Shown piece by piece: positions 46,100 through 56,804 of a stretch of 64,000 nt of DNA (position 1 is the first letter of the stretch; each line of letters opens with the position of its first letter). The position numbers were made by a program, and so were the translations under genes. The notes beneath the pieces are model-generated. The model did no database searches. It saw only the letters and a list, made by a program, of their open reading frames with translations, and was not told the DNA's origin. This DNA is from Siphonodentalium dalli. Its lineage: Eukaryota > Mollusca > Scaphopoda > Gadilida > Siphonodentaliidae. The stretch lies in the NCBI GenBank assembly GCA_032622095.1, contig CP136069.1:44680194-44744193 (forward strand). Reading direction: 5' to 3'.

Positions 46100-46983
46100 A
46101 CCATTCAACCTATATGTTAGCATGGTCAGGCCCGTTCTTGAGTATTACAAAACAGCATGGGCACCTCATCTCTCATAACAGTGCGTGGCACTCAAGAGAG
46201 TGCAATGGAAAGCCACAAAATTAATCCTGCAGTTGAGAAAGTTGGACTATAAAAACCGACTTAACCCTTTACCCAACAGAAGGGCCCTGTGCCAATGCAT
46301 TCTCTTATATATGCGAGTCGACCATAGGTCGCCTCGCATATATAAGAGAATGCATTGGCTTAACACATTAAAAATTATAAAATTGTTAAAGAATGTAAGA
46401 AAAAATGGTAAAAAGTGTTAAAAAAAGATTTTTTTTTAGGCCAATGCATTCTCTTATATATGTGAGGCGACCTATGGTCGACTCGCATATATAAGAGAAT
46501 GCATTGGCACAGGGCATAACTGTAACCATCACAATGTGGTCAATGAGCCGGTTCCAATGATATCCATATTTGTATGGTTTTATTGAGACAGACCCAAGAT
46601 AATTTAGGCTGTTGCAGCTTTATTTGGCCGTTTTTGGCCAGTTTGTTGGGTAAAGGGTTAATAAACTGAACTTGATGTCGATAAAATAAAGATTGTTCAG
46701 AGGGGACACGATTGAGACGTTCAAGCTAACGAAGCAGATGTACAATGTCAGCGCTGACAACATTCTTCGAGAGAGACCTATCGCGCAAATACCCTGGACA
46801 TAGCCTGAAATTACAAATGCAGAGGTCAGGAAAAGACATAGGAAAATACTTCTTTGCACAAAAGGTGATTACACTGTGGAACGGATTACCAGGCTTTATC
46901 GTCGAAGTCGAGACCCTTGGCGAATTCAAAACATTATTAGATGCACACCACTCTGATTTGAAGTACCAGTTCTACTCATAAAT
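46100..46983 (+). pseudogene. LINE reverse-transcriptase C-terminal remnant, interrupted
   Basis: Before the insertion: YVSMVRPVLEYYKTAWAPHL, then in another frame KRVQWKATKLI and LRKLDY. After it: RLFRGDTIETFKL, then after a frameshift HSLKLQMQRSGKDIG and FAQKVITLWNGLPG. These match the thumb and C-terminal region of non-LTR retrotransposon polymerases (RPxLEY, RxATKxI, YFFxxRVxxxWNxLP). Stops and frameshifts show it is dead. The family A element at 46261-46661 splits it. Confidence 0.8.
46261..46661 (+). mobile_element. Family A copy A9, nested in the LINE remnant
   Basis: Complete, TTAA at both ends. Removing it plus one TTAA restores the LINE reading frame across the site (LDYKNRL then NKLNLMS), so the element boundaries and 4-bp target duplication are directly shown. 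Confidence 0.92.
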
Positions 46984-47553
46984 TGTGACGGACACTGATA
47001 ACATTCTAGAATGATATTATTATGTTCAATTTGAACATCGGAACTAAAAGTCGAATGACTTGTTTCGGATTATTATGATGATGATGATGATGATATGTAA
47101 TGCCAAACATCCCAACCACACAGATCATTTATACGAGTTTATAAAACACAACGTCTGATCTACACACCACTGTATATATTTACTACTTAATTCGGGACAA
47201 ATCTTTCATCAATAAACAAACTGCAATGCTTTTCTTAATGAAATTCGCTCTTTATAATTAACATATAAGAAAGAATTGGGCAGCCAATTTGGATATACAA
47301 TTTATGAAAATAGTTATTATTTTCTATTATTATTATTATTATTTTCTGAATAATCATAGTAAAAAAATATTGAGTGTGCCATATGTTCTACATGTAAATA
47401 TCTAGTATTTGGAACACTGATATTTTCTATTACAACCCGTTGATTTTGAGTTTGAGTAATTTGTGAATTGTCTTAGATTTGGAATGCGAATGCAATTTCT
47501 GTTTGGACAAAAAGTATAGGTGGTTAAGTTTTTGCAATTGTTCATTCTTTCAG
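46984..47553. other. Intronic, microsatellites only
   Basis: ATGATG run at 47076-47095 and TAT-rich runs at about 47320-47345. No other feature recognised. Confidence 0.5.
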
Positions 47554-47640
47554 AAAGAAGAGCTGCTAACTATGCGTCAACTGGAGCGAAAATCTGGTAC
47601 ACAGGACCTCGAGAATAAGATATGTGATTTACAGGATGAG
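47554..47640 (+). CDS. EVI5: EVI5-family exon i: coiled coil
   Basis: 29 codons: KEELLTMRQLERKSG then TQDLENKICDLQDE. It aligns with the vertebrate stretch ending IGELKDQIAELNHE. Acceptor TTCTTTCAG, donor GTAAGG, phase 0. Divergent overall; placed by frame, splice sites and the terminal L.xxIxxLxxE pattern. Confidence 0.82.
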
Positions 47641-47685
47641 GTAAGGAAGAACCTTTTATGTGTTCAAGATCAATAATAGTATTAA

Positions 47686-47868
47686 TTAACCCTTTCAGTG
47701 CCAAATCCGATTTTTGTATCAACCCATATTTCCTTGATCATTTTTCAAATTTATTGATTATAATAATGTGATACATTGATGGAAAGAGCTCTAAGATAAA
47801 TAAATTTGAAAAATGATCAAGGAAATATGGGTTGATACAAACATCGGACTTGGCACTGAAAGGGTTAA
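47686..47868. mobile_element. Family E copy E3 with a different core palindrome
   Basis: E-type ends (CCCTTTCAGTGCCA and TGGCACTGAAAGGG) with TTAA flanks. Inside is a palindrome with arms CCATATTTCCTTGATC and complement, unrelated to the A/D cassette. Starts 45 bp after the exon donor. Confidence 0.8.
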
Positions 47869-48339
47869 AAGCTATAAAAGTTGCTGAAAATTATTGTATT
47901 TTTCTTCAGCTAAAACTAACCAAATTCTCATTGAAAATGAATCCAAATGTTATCAGATATATACTAATCAGTTTACTTCTTCTTGGGTCCCAAAAGTCAA
48001 TTGGGGCAACCTCAGTGCATACCTCTATTTTTTGCTACTAATGCTCCTTTGTTAGTAAGTACACACATCCAGGACTTAAAAAAAACTGAGTATATAAATG
48101 TAGATGTTGGAATGAATGCCTACTTTGAATAAAGGTTATAAAAATGCAAAGCAATTTTGGTTATGCAAAACAATTTTGCATAACATTTTATTTGGGTTAT
48201 GCAAATATAAAATTTTCAAGGCTTTAGCTAATATCTAGTTTTATATGCTTGCATATAAAAATATCAGAAAATTACCGAAATGTAAATCGTCATATATTTG
48301 ATTCCCATTCAATTATTATAGATATGTTTGGCTAAGGAG

Positions 48340-48637
48340 TTAACAAGCAACTTTGTTGAACTTACCGGTATTAGCAGAATATCCCTACAGATTAATCCAA
48401 AGGACTTTCTCTGTCTTGTTTGTTTATATGACATCAATTTCCATAATAGACCATTCAATCATCAGCCTTATACTGTTTGTTTATCCCACAAACTAACCAA
48501 CAGATCTGTCGGAATCCAATGTGTGTCGTCTTCATATTATCTGATGCTCCCAGGCCTCCCTACAAATCAAGAATGGACCATTCCAATATTTACTTTTATA
48601 ACTGAATGGGAGAATCTATTCACGAATTAAAGGGTTA
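48340..48637 (-). mobile_element. Family F-like element next to the last exon
   Basis: The right end ACTGAATGGGAGAATC then GGGTTAA is the inverted family F start; the left edge GAGTTAAC is less certain. A 100-codon frame (48328-48630) is unremarkable. It stops 30 bp before the last exon. Confidence 0.55.
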
Positions 48638-48667
48638 ATCAATTCTGTTATATTTTTCTTGTGATAG

Positions 48668-49306
48668 GTTCTGCAGCTGAAACTCCAAGCATCTCCTAAA
48701 AATCAACTGAAATCATATGATAATGACATGGAATGTGACGATGATATTCTTGACGAGGAGGAGCAAACTCCAGAGAGCCTAAATAAAACACTATCAGATA
48801 TCGTTGAAGGAATCACAAATTCATCCATGAAAAATGTCTCAATTAATGACGAAACAACAAATGGAGTTTGTGAAAACATTGTTGCGCTCTGTGATTCTTC
48901 AGTAAATACTCCAAAAAATACTGACTCGGGACAATCAGCACATGGACCTGATATTTCTTCACATTCAGATGACGTTTTTGACCCTATGTCAACACAGACA
49001 CCCTGTTCTAACTCAAATAATGCAGAAAAGTGTTCACAGATAGAACCAGCCCCTTCAGAAACAGACATACCAGCACCTTCAGAAACAGACGTACCGAGTG
49101 ATAAAACTAATTCCGATGCTAAAAATAACTTGCAGAATTCTCTGGATAAAGAATATTCTCCAACAGGTCAAAGTTCAGAAACGAATGGAGTTAATGACCG
49201 TGTTGGTGATGGAGATACTATACAGCAGTGTGCCAACAACAACACGGAGACGAGTAAAGACTCAAAAAGTGATGGAGATACGCCGCTTGTAGAGAGCACA
49301 GTGTAA
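48668..49306 (+). CDS. EVI5: EVI5-family last exon: acidic Ser/Thr tail and stop
   Basis: 212 codons plus TAA (49304-49306). It opens with VLQLKLQASPKNQLKSYDND, the end of the coiled coil, then DDDILDEEEQ and a low-complexity tail rich in Ser, Thr, Asn, Asp and Glu. A short repeat PAPSETDIPAPSETDVP lies about 120 codons in. Acceptor TTCTTGTGATAG; phase 0 join to exon i. Vertebrate EVI5 also ends in an acidic, Ser-rich low-conservation tail of different sequence. The longest open frame in the window. Frames on the minus strand here are shadows. Confidence 0.88.
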   Translation, partial: VLQLKLQASPKNQLKSYDNDMECDDDILDEEEQTPESLNKTLSDIVEGITNSSMKNVSINDETTNGVCENIVALCDSSVNTPKNTDSGQSAHGPDISSHSDDVFDPMSTQTPCSNSNNAEKCSQIEPAPSETDIPAPSETDVPSDKTNSDAKNNLQNSLDKEYSPTGQSSETNGVNDRVGDGDTIQQCANNNTETSKDSKSDGDTPLVESTV

Positions 49307-49329
49307 CATCTGCCTAATCCATTTCTTTT

Positions 49330-49593
49330 AAAACCCTTCCATGACTGGAACTTCCTGAAATTTTGGCGAAAACCCTGTGCCAATGTATTCTCTTAAATAT
49401 TCGAGTCTCCCACAGGGAGCCTCACATATATAAGAGAATGCACTGGCCTAACAATATTTACGTTGACCTTGTAAGTCAGTGCATTCTCTTATATATGCGA
49501 GGCTCCCTATGGGAGACTTGCATATATAAGAGAATGCACTGGCACATGATTTTCAATGCTGCACCAGCACAGCTCCCGTCATGATAGGGTTAA
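49330..49593. mobile_element. Family D copy D9 in the 3' UTR
   Basis: Ends ACCCTTCCATGACTGGAAC and GTCATGATAGGGTTAA. Two cassettes, first with CTCCC/GGGAG and loop ACA. Starts 23 bp after the stop codon, so its hairpins would be in the mature mRNA. Confidence 0.82.
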
Positions 49594-49949
49594 AGGGACC
49601 CAAGCCATTCGCAGTGGGAAGTATGAGAAAAATCACAAAAAAATAACAGGGACAAATATGTAGTAGAATATGTTGGTATTTTTATTATTGATAATTCTCT
49701 AATGATGAGACATTGTTTGTTAAAACCTTTGTTAAGTAAACATTACTGTTATAGTGCCAGCCATTTTATCAACAGTTGAGCAAATTCTGATCAAATCTGG
49801 AAGGTTTACATTACAAAATGTCAGAACAGTGAAAAACTAAGATTTTTGTATTTGCAATTGAAATTACATGTAGCAACATTTGTTGATAAAATGTCATTGT
49901 TATAGTATACATAACAATGGATTCAAATTTGGAGAGTTATCAATATTAA

Positions 49950-49955
49950 AATAAA
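49950..49955 (+). promoter_or_regulatory. Candidate polyadenylation signal
   Basis: AATAAA, 644 bases after the stop, with U-rich sequence downstream. Confidence 0.45.
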
Positions 49956-50198
49956 GACCTTTTATATTTTCCTTGTTCTTAGTGGTGATAGCTTTATAAG
50001 CCATTTTTATTTTTCGCATTTAACCACTGCGATTGCCTTATGTACCTTTAAGGTCATTACAGACAACATTGTGACGATTGCGTCTGTCATGATTTCTGCA
50101 TTGTCGACGTCAAAACATGAAGTTCATTTTCGCTGAATTACATCATACTTATACATGTTTTGTTTGTGTTATTGTTTATATGTGTAGGGCTTAACTCA

Positions 50199-50633
50199 CA
50201 AGCCTTGAAAGAGTGTGTCTGTCATTTGCAGAATGAGGTCCCCAGGGGGTGAATTTTGAAGCTATCCCGCACGGCCAGATAGCATCATCAAATTCACCTC
50301 TGGGAACCTAATTCTACTTTAGCCTCAACTGATATTGTAATGGAAGACCAAGGATCAGTTCCCCAGTTGAAGTTGGTGATGTTCACCCATTAGTCACCTC
50401 AATTATGCATTTTATCTTCTGCAAATTAGGGGATATAGAAACTGAACAGAAGGGGAAAAGTAACTAAAAACAATGTTAATTTCAGACTATACATACTTCC
50501 CAGAGGATGAGACCTGAGCAGAATGAGGTCCCCAGAGTGTGAATTTAGTGATGCTATCCTCGGCGTAGGGTAGCATCACCAAATTCACCATCTGGGGACC
50601 TTGCAAATGACAGACAAACTATTTCAAGGCTTT
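50199..50633. mobile_element. Family B copy B12
   Basis: Outer ends CAAGCCTTGAAAGAGTGTGT and complement, both hairpins present (left arms diverged), core with CTTCTGCAAATTAGGGG. Flanks TTAACTCA and TGAATCAG give no clear duplication. Confidence 0.78.
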
Positions 50634-51020
50634 TGAATCAGAAGTGAATTTGAAGTGACCACAAGTTTGACAGGTTGATCCATTTCCGACATATCCGTAG
50701 TTGTAAATATCTACCGAGTAACTCAAAACAAACACATCCCATTTCAAATACAGAGAGGAGCAATAGATAGCATTCTGGTTTTTTCCCGATACAAGAACAA
50801 AGAGATCCAATTCCGACACTGAGTAAACAAGTTGCACTTGACATCCAATTACATTGCTGTCCGATTCTTGAATTTCACGCATTCCTCATGACATCTTCAA
50901 CGCTCCAATCTGAATGCCTCAATGGTATGACGTTTGTCCTGATTCAGCGTCAGATGCAGAAATCGTTAATGATGTGCCACTCGTGATGACGTCTGCATGT
51001 GCCTTTCAGCTCGTCGTACC

Positions 51021-51520
51021 CAACCCTGGATATAATGTCTCTCACATGGTGGGCTAGTGTTACCAAATTTACCCTCTGGGGACCTCATTCTGCTTAGGTC
51101 TCATCTTCTGGGAAGTATCTATAGTCTAAAATTAACATTCTTTTTAGTTACTTTTTGCCTTCTGTTGAGTTTCTATATCCCCTAATTTGCAGAAGATAAA
51201 ATGCATAATTGAGGTGACTAATGGGATGTACAACTAGCTAGCTGTATGTAGGTGGTGACAATCATAGACATTACTTATTGTATTATATGTTTTGTGAGAT
51301 TTTCCTATATTGTACGCGCATTGGAACTAATTGATTGTGGAATGCGTTTGAAATGAATTTTATAATAATAACTTCAACTGGGGAATTTCCATCTGGTCTT
51401 AGATCTCCCATATCAGTTGAGGCCTAAGCAGAATGAGGTGATGCTAGCCCGCTGTGCGGGATAGCATCACTAAATTTACCCTCTGGGACCTCATTCTGAG
51501 ACACACTATATCCAGGCTTG
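51021..51520. mobile_element. Family B copy B13 with insertion
   Basis: Left hairpin reduced to one arm; right end CACACTATATCCAGGCTTG. About 140 bp of foreign DNA (51229-51372, with ACTAGCTAGCTGTATG) interrupts the core between GACTAATGGGA and ACTTCAACTGGGG. Confidence 0.7.
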
Positions 51521-51835
51521 ATGATTCCCACCATTTTCATTTCATATTAAGTCAGAATTAAGAAACAAGAAGGGATTAGGACCATGTTGGATATACTATG
51601 CAATAGTTTGCCAACAATTTTGAGAAGATGAATAAAGTCTTGAAGCACGATGTATTAAAATACTCTACCAATTGAGTAAATTCAGGGTAACATCTGCCTA
51701 ATCCATTTATTTTTTCAGCTCATCTCACTATTTTGATGTCTGAAATTCATACCTAGGCAGGTGAGTTGGAAACAAGGAGGGGGAAAGTTTGATAAAAAGA
51801 ACAAATTTGTTATTCAAGAGCATCATTAATGGTAG

Positions 51836-52134
51836 CAAGGCTGGATATAGTGTGTCTGACATTTGCAGAATGAGGTCCCGAGAGGGTGAATTTAGTGATG
51901 CTACCCCACACAGTATTAGGGCCCTGTGAATCGTCACTTTTCCGCAGATCCGAATCTGAATTGGCTAGCCGCCAACCAAGCCAAATAGGTTTTTGAATTC
52001 AGTCCCCATTCTATTCCTATAAGATGTTGATAAAATTCAGTTTACAGATAATAAAGGATAATGGGATGGTGTCACTAAATTCACCCTCTGGGGACCTCAT
52101 TCTGCAAATGTGAGACACTCTATATCCAGACTTG
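51836..52134. mobile_element. Family B copy B14 with foreign loop
   Basis: Ends CAAGGCTGGATATAGTGTG and complement; flanks AATGGTAG and AATGATAG (7 of 8). Only one hairpin; its loop contains about 150 bp of unrelated DNA (51915-52066) with CGAATCTGAATTGGCTAGCC. Confidence 0.75.
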
Positions 52135-52447
52135 AATGATAGCAGATTCAGTAGACATCGTCACATCAATCTTATCACAGTTATAAACACCTCTAAAAAG
52201 TAAGTTCCCCCTGGTATATAACCCTTTGATAACTGGATACTCACTGAAAGGCACTTACTTGATTCCCATTTAATCCAGTGGAGGACACGGTGCCTCCTAT
52301 GCTTGTCTTGACATTGTGATACATACAGAACTATGCTGTTTAAATGAGTTATCTACCCTCACAATGGTTTTGTGACTTGAGTACTACCTCCGCACAAATT
52401 GGACTTACTTATTTTGAGGTGTTTGCTAATCTTAGGCTTGCTCCCAT

Positions 52448-52704
52448 TTAACCCTTTCTATACTAAATGGATTCTACCATTCAGAAAAATACATTGGAAT
52501 GATCTATTATTCATCAGGAGGGGTGTTAAAAAAAAATAAGCAAATGACATATAGTAAAAGTGCAGAAGTAGTTCTATTTATGGGAGGTAAATGTTCATAT
52601 AATAAGTTCAATAAATGGCTTACAGTCGTTTGTTGAACTTATTATCTGAACATTTCCTAAGGGATAACTACTCATCAGTAAATATTTAGTTTAGAAAGGG
52701 TTAA
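52448..52704 (+). mobile_element. Family F copy F3
   Basis: TTAA at both ends, left CCCTTTCTATACTAAATGG, right TTTAGTTTAGAAAGGG. The two ends form a true inverted repeat here, and TAATAAGTTCAA faces TTGAACTTATTA. This is the clearest copy of family F. Confidence 0.8.
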
Positions 52705-52957
52705 AGCAATTTCAAACCGAACACAAATTTCATTCACTAAATCTGATTAGTTACAACATTTTTGGGGGAAGATGACACTTTGATGCCTTTGATACCACTG
52801 TTGTGCCATTCACACAAATAGTGCCCATCATCTGGAAAGTCCCAGGAGAGAATAAATGGCTGCCATATATTTATTAATTTCATGTAAATGTAGGTCACAC
52901 ATTTGTTCATGTTACAAATATCATTACAACTTGAACTTATTCATTGTATTCCTTGCT

Positions 52958-53351
52958 TTAACCCTTTACCCAACAAAACGGCCAAAAACGCCCAAATAAA
53001 GCTTCAACAGCCTAAAATATCTTCGGTCTGTCTCAATAACACCATACAAATATGGATATCATTGGAACCGGTTCATTGACCACATTGTGATGGTTACAGT
53101 TATGCCAATGCATTCTCTTATATATGCGAGTCGACCATAGGTCGCCTCGCATATATAAGAGAATGCATTGGCCTAAAAAAAAATATATAAAACAATTTTT
53201 ATAATATTTTTCTACATTCTTTGACAATTTTATCATTTTTAATATGTGTTAAGCCAATGCATTCTCTTATATATGCGAGGCGACCTATGGTCGACTCGCA
53301 TATATAAGAGAATGCATTGGCACAGGGCCGTTTTGTTGGGTAAAGGGATAA
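52958..53351 (-). mobile_element. Family A copy A10, inverted
   Basis: Left TTAACCCTTTACCCAACA, right TGTTGGGTAAAGGG followed by ATAA (decayed TTAA). Both cassettes present; ACAGGG next to the first is lost. Confidence 0.85.
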
Positions 53352-53467
53352 ACAACCTTATCATTCCTTCTATGTAATTATATTTTAGTGACCACCGATA
53401 TCATGTCCATCTCACAGGGTACAGGCCGTCAAGAATCATTCTCCTAAATTAAAGTTGGTGAACCAAT

Positions 53468-53744
53468 TTTAACCCTTTGTTTACTAAATATTCATTGACG
53501 AGTTGTTCCCTGAAAGCACATTCAGACGGCGAAGCAAGCGATGCGACTTCTGCATCAACACTCAATTAGGACAAATGTAATATCACTGATGAATTCACAG
53601 GGTCATTTGCAAGAATAGGGATTTGTTCCAATTGAGCGACGCAATCAGAGCGTTTATTCCTGTGCTTGTTGGACCATTGAGCCGACACACCTTCAAAATA
53701 CAAATATATACTTTTATAACTGAATGGAAGAAAGAAAGGGCTAA
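53468..53744 (-). mobile_element. Family F copy, inverted
   Basis: TTAACCCTTTGTTTACTAAA at left, then TCATTGACGAGT. Right ATAACTGAATGGAAGAAAG then GGGCTAA. Interior is GC-richer (GACGGCGAAGCAAGCGATGC). Confidence 0.6.
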
Positions 53745-54169
53745 CACTTTAGCTTGAATTGTGGATGCAATCGAAGTGAATTCTCAGAAATAGCTAAAAA
53801 TTGTCGAAAATAAAACAAATGATAAATATTTCCCTGTTTTTGTAACTTTTTCATAATTGGGTGTAATAATTTGTTTATTTGTTCAAAAACAAAAAGGTGT
53901 TCCCTCGATTTAATTCTGTTTGAATGATTAGGCAGACTGCAAACTCAATCATTTTATATTTCATGCCCTGCTTCACCCCATCAAAATGTTGTCTTTTCTA
54001 TTACCGTTGTATCATGTCATCTTTCCCCACCAATCTCCCATTCACAACAGGGGAATATATCATACATGTAGTTATCATTTGTGTAAGATTACTTGCATTG
54101 CACATATTGCAAGAAGGATATTTGGAAATTATTTCATGTGCAGTGTTGTTTTATCTGAGGATTGATGTA

Positions 54170-54382
54170 CAGTAATGCTCTAAGTAATCGACTCCTTAAC
54201 CACAGCAGAATTATGGGTAATTTTTCAGGATTTAGTCGGAAATATGGCTTGTTGCCATTCATCGGAAAGCTCTCGGGGAGAGCTTTCCAATGAATGGCAA
54301 CAAGCCATATTTCCGACTAAATCCTGAAAAGTTACCCATAATTCTGCTGTGGTTAAGGAGTCGATTAATTAGGGCATTACTG
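54170..54382. mobile_element. Family C copy C7, best preserved
   Basis: Arms of about 105 bp pair nearly throughout, TA flanks at 54168-54169 and 54383-54384, centre AGCTCTCGGGGAGAGCT. The frame from 54290 is the arm translated. Confidence 0.88.
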
Positions 54383-54384
54383 TA

Positions 54385-55426
54385 TGTGCAATTTTTTCAA
54401 CGCTGCCGAATTTCAACACAAAATGGAGCTTATTTCAAAGTAATTCTTTCTCAACTTTATCATGTAGGCCAGATAATCAGTCACATCATTAACGATAGAA
54501 ATGGAACATAGATGCCATGTTGTTATTAGAAAAGTATTGCACATAAGTAGGCTTCACCTCTATGAAATTTCTATTCAAACACTTGAAAATGTGTCATTAT
54601 TTTCTTTTGTCGCCATCACTGCAAGAGTTTTGGCTTGATACATTGTTGCATGGCGTTAATCTTGACCACATGATTCAAAAACCGAATATATAAAATTGTT
54701 ATTTGAAGAATTTATTTCAGTCAAAATATTACAATTCCGGGTACTGAATGTTCACAACAGTAGTGATTTTGAAGCACAAATAATCTCTCAAATCTACTGT
54801 TATGTGTTTGGTGCCTGGTTAATACTACTCTACAATAATAGTAGCGAGAACGTTACACCGAATCGCATTCAAGGCATTACAGAATGTGAGATTTATACCC
54901 ATTTTCTACTTGTGTGTCCAAACTGCCATTTATTTGTATCTATCAGGGTCAGATGACAGGAAACGGTGTCAATTCTGTCCTCAATCTCATTTCTGTAGAC
55001 CTCAATTTTATTAGTATTGTATGGCGTACCAATATATTATGTTTTTGTCGATATGCCCGAGCAGTTTTCCTTAGGCGTAGTTTACCTCGGAACCATTTCT
55101 GTTGGTTCTCATATGCATCATCACATGTATATTAATACACCAAGTGCTTTCAATATTTAAACCTAGTTAGATAGTCCATGGATACCACTGTGTCTGCTTA
55201 TGTATATTTCCATCAAATATCAGAAATTCTTTAGATGTTTCACATGAATAAATATTTCACCTGCTAATGTTTGAAATAGCTAAATGGGATGCTATTTTTT
55301 TAGGAAATTATCTCTAGGCAGAAGTTTTGGAAGATAAAAGTGACAAGAAAGCTGGAAAACATGCAATAGATATCATTAATTAAAGATTTGTGAAAATGTA
55401 CAGATTAATCAACAGCACTGATTAAA
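54385..55426. other. No gene recognised
   Basis: Two overlapping short frames (54696-54956, 54914-55135) have no domain or splice context I can name. Confidence 0.4.
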
Positions 55427-55872
55427 CAAGCCTGCAAATAGCGTGTCTGTCATTTGCAGAATGGGGTCCCCAGAGGGTGAATTTAGTGATGTTATCCTGC
55501 ACAGTGGGCTAGCATCACCAAATTCACCCTCTGGGAACTTCATTCTGCTTAGGCCCTTAACTGCTATGGTAGACCTAGGTTCAGATTGAAGGTCCCCAGT
55601 TGATGTTGGTGATGTTCAACCATTAGGCACCTCGATTATGCATTTTATCTTCTCCAAATTAGGGGATATAGAAACTTCCCAGAAGGGAAAACGTAACTAA
55701 AAACAATGTTAATTTGAGACCATAGATACTTCCCAGAAGATGACGTCTAAGCAGAATGAGGTCTCCAGAGGGTGAATTTTGTGATGCTAGCCCACTGTGC
55801 GGGATAGCATCACTAAATTCACCCTCTGGGGACCTCATTCTGCAAATGACAGACATGCTATTTGCAGGCTTG
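55427..55872. mobile_element. Family B copy B15
   Basis: Ends CAAGCCTGCAAATAGCGTGT and complement; flanks TGATTAAA and TGAGTAAA (7 of 8). Both hairpins complete; core with TTCTCCAAATTAGGGG. A canonical full-length copy. Confidence 0.88.
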
Positions 55873-55945
55873 TGAGTAAACAGGACCAGGAATCTGCATC
55901 ATAATTTGTTCGAAAATGGCGGCAAGATATCACACCTGACAAGGT

Positions 55946-56262
55946 CAAGCCTGATTATAATCTGCCTGTCAGTTGCAGAATGAGGTCCCCAGAGGGTGAA
56001 TTTAGTGACGCTATCCTGCTTAGCAGGCTAGCATCAACAAATTCACCCTCTGGGAACCTCATTCTGCATGGCCTCATCTGCTATGGGAGACATACACTTA
56101 GATTGAAGTTCCCAAATTGTGTATATTGTGATGTACACCCATTGGGATCCTCGATTATGCAATGTGTCGTCTGCCAATTTGGGGATATAGAGAAACTAAA
56201 CTAAAAAAGAAATAGAATCTATGTGAAGAAGTTTCTCTAGAAATTTGATAATAAAGAAACTT
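55946..56262. mobile_element. Family B copy B16, right end missing
   Basis: CAAGCCTGATTATAATCTGC, left hairpin, core to TTTGATAATAAAGAAACTTT, then unrelated sequence. Confidence 0.72.
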
Positions 56263-56804
56263 TAAATGCCTGACGGCTCTCGTAATATTGCGCCACAACA
56301 ATCTCGTGTGATAATGTTCACCACATTCACACACATGCGGTTCTGTCTATTTATCCAGGTCAAAACATCTAGAGACTTAAAATTTCACAGTTTACACCAT
56401 TATGGTTTTGTAACTTCTATAGCCAGGGATCATACATTAATGTATTTTTTCAGTTATCTGTTCATTCCATGTCTGATAACTACTCGCAAGTCAATTTTAT
56501 TATGAGATGTTTGTCATGCTTTCAGCATTGATTTGAAAAGAGAAAAAAGTTATTAATTAACACCAAACTGCAAGGTAGAGTTATGTCCCCTTGCTCGTCA
56601 GACCACTGCTATCACCTACTAGTGTCTATTTTTTGGAATAGGAAATAAAAATGGCTGTCACCACGTGTCACATGTGTTTTTCTAATCACATTTTTTAATC
56701 TTGACATCAGACAATTCTAGATGATTCAATCTTACTCAACATAAGTGCACCAAGCAGAACATTTCTTACAAGTTGGAGTTGTTTAGGGGATTTAGCGGGA
56801 GGTA
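56263..56804. other. No gene recognised
   Basis: A 79-codon frame (56266-56505) has no recognisable domain. Confidence 0.4.

Larger units (their letters stand above)
49307..49955 (+). other. EVI5: Probable 3' UTR of the EVI5-family gene
   Basis: Begins after TAA. A family D element occupies 49330-49593. The first clear polyadenylation hexamer is AATAAA at 49950-49955, followed by a T-rich stretch (CTTTTATATTTTCC). The end of the transcript is inferred. Confidence 0.5.

Noticed and set aside
48703-49068. 121-codon minus-strand frame
   Set aside because: It is the antisense shadow of the EVI5 last exon.
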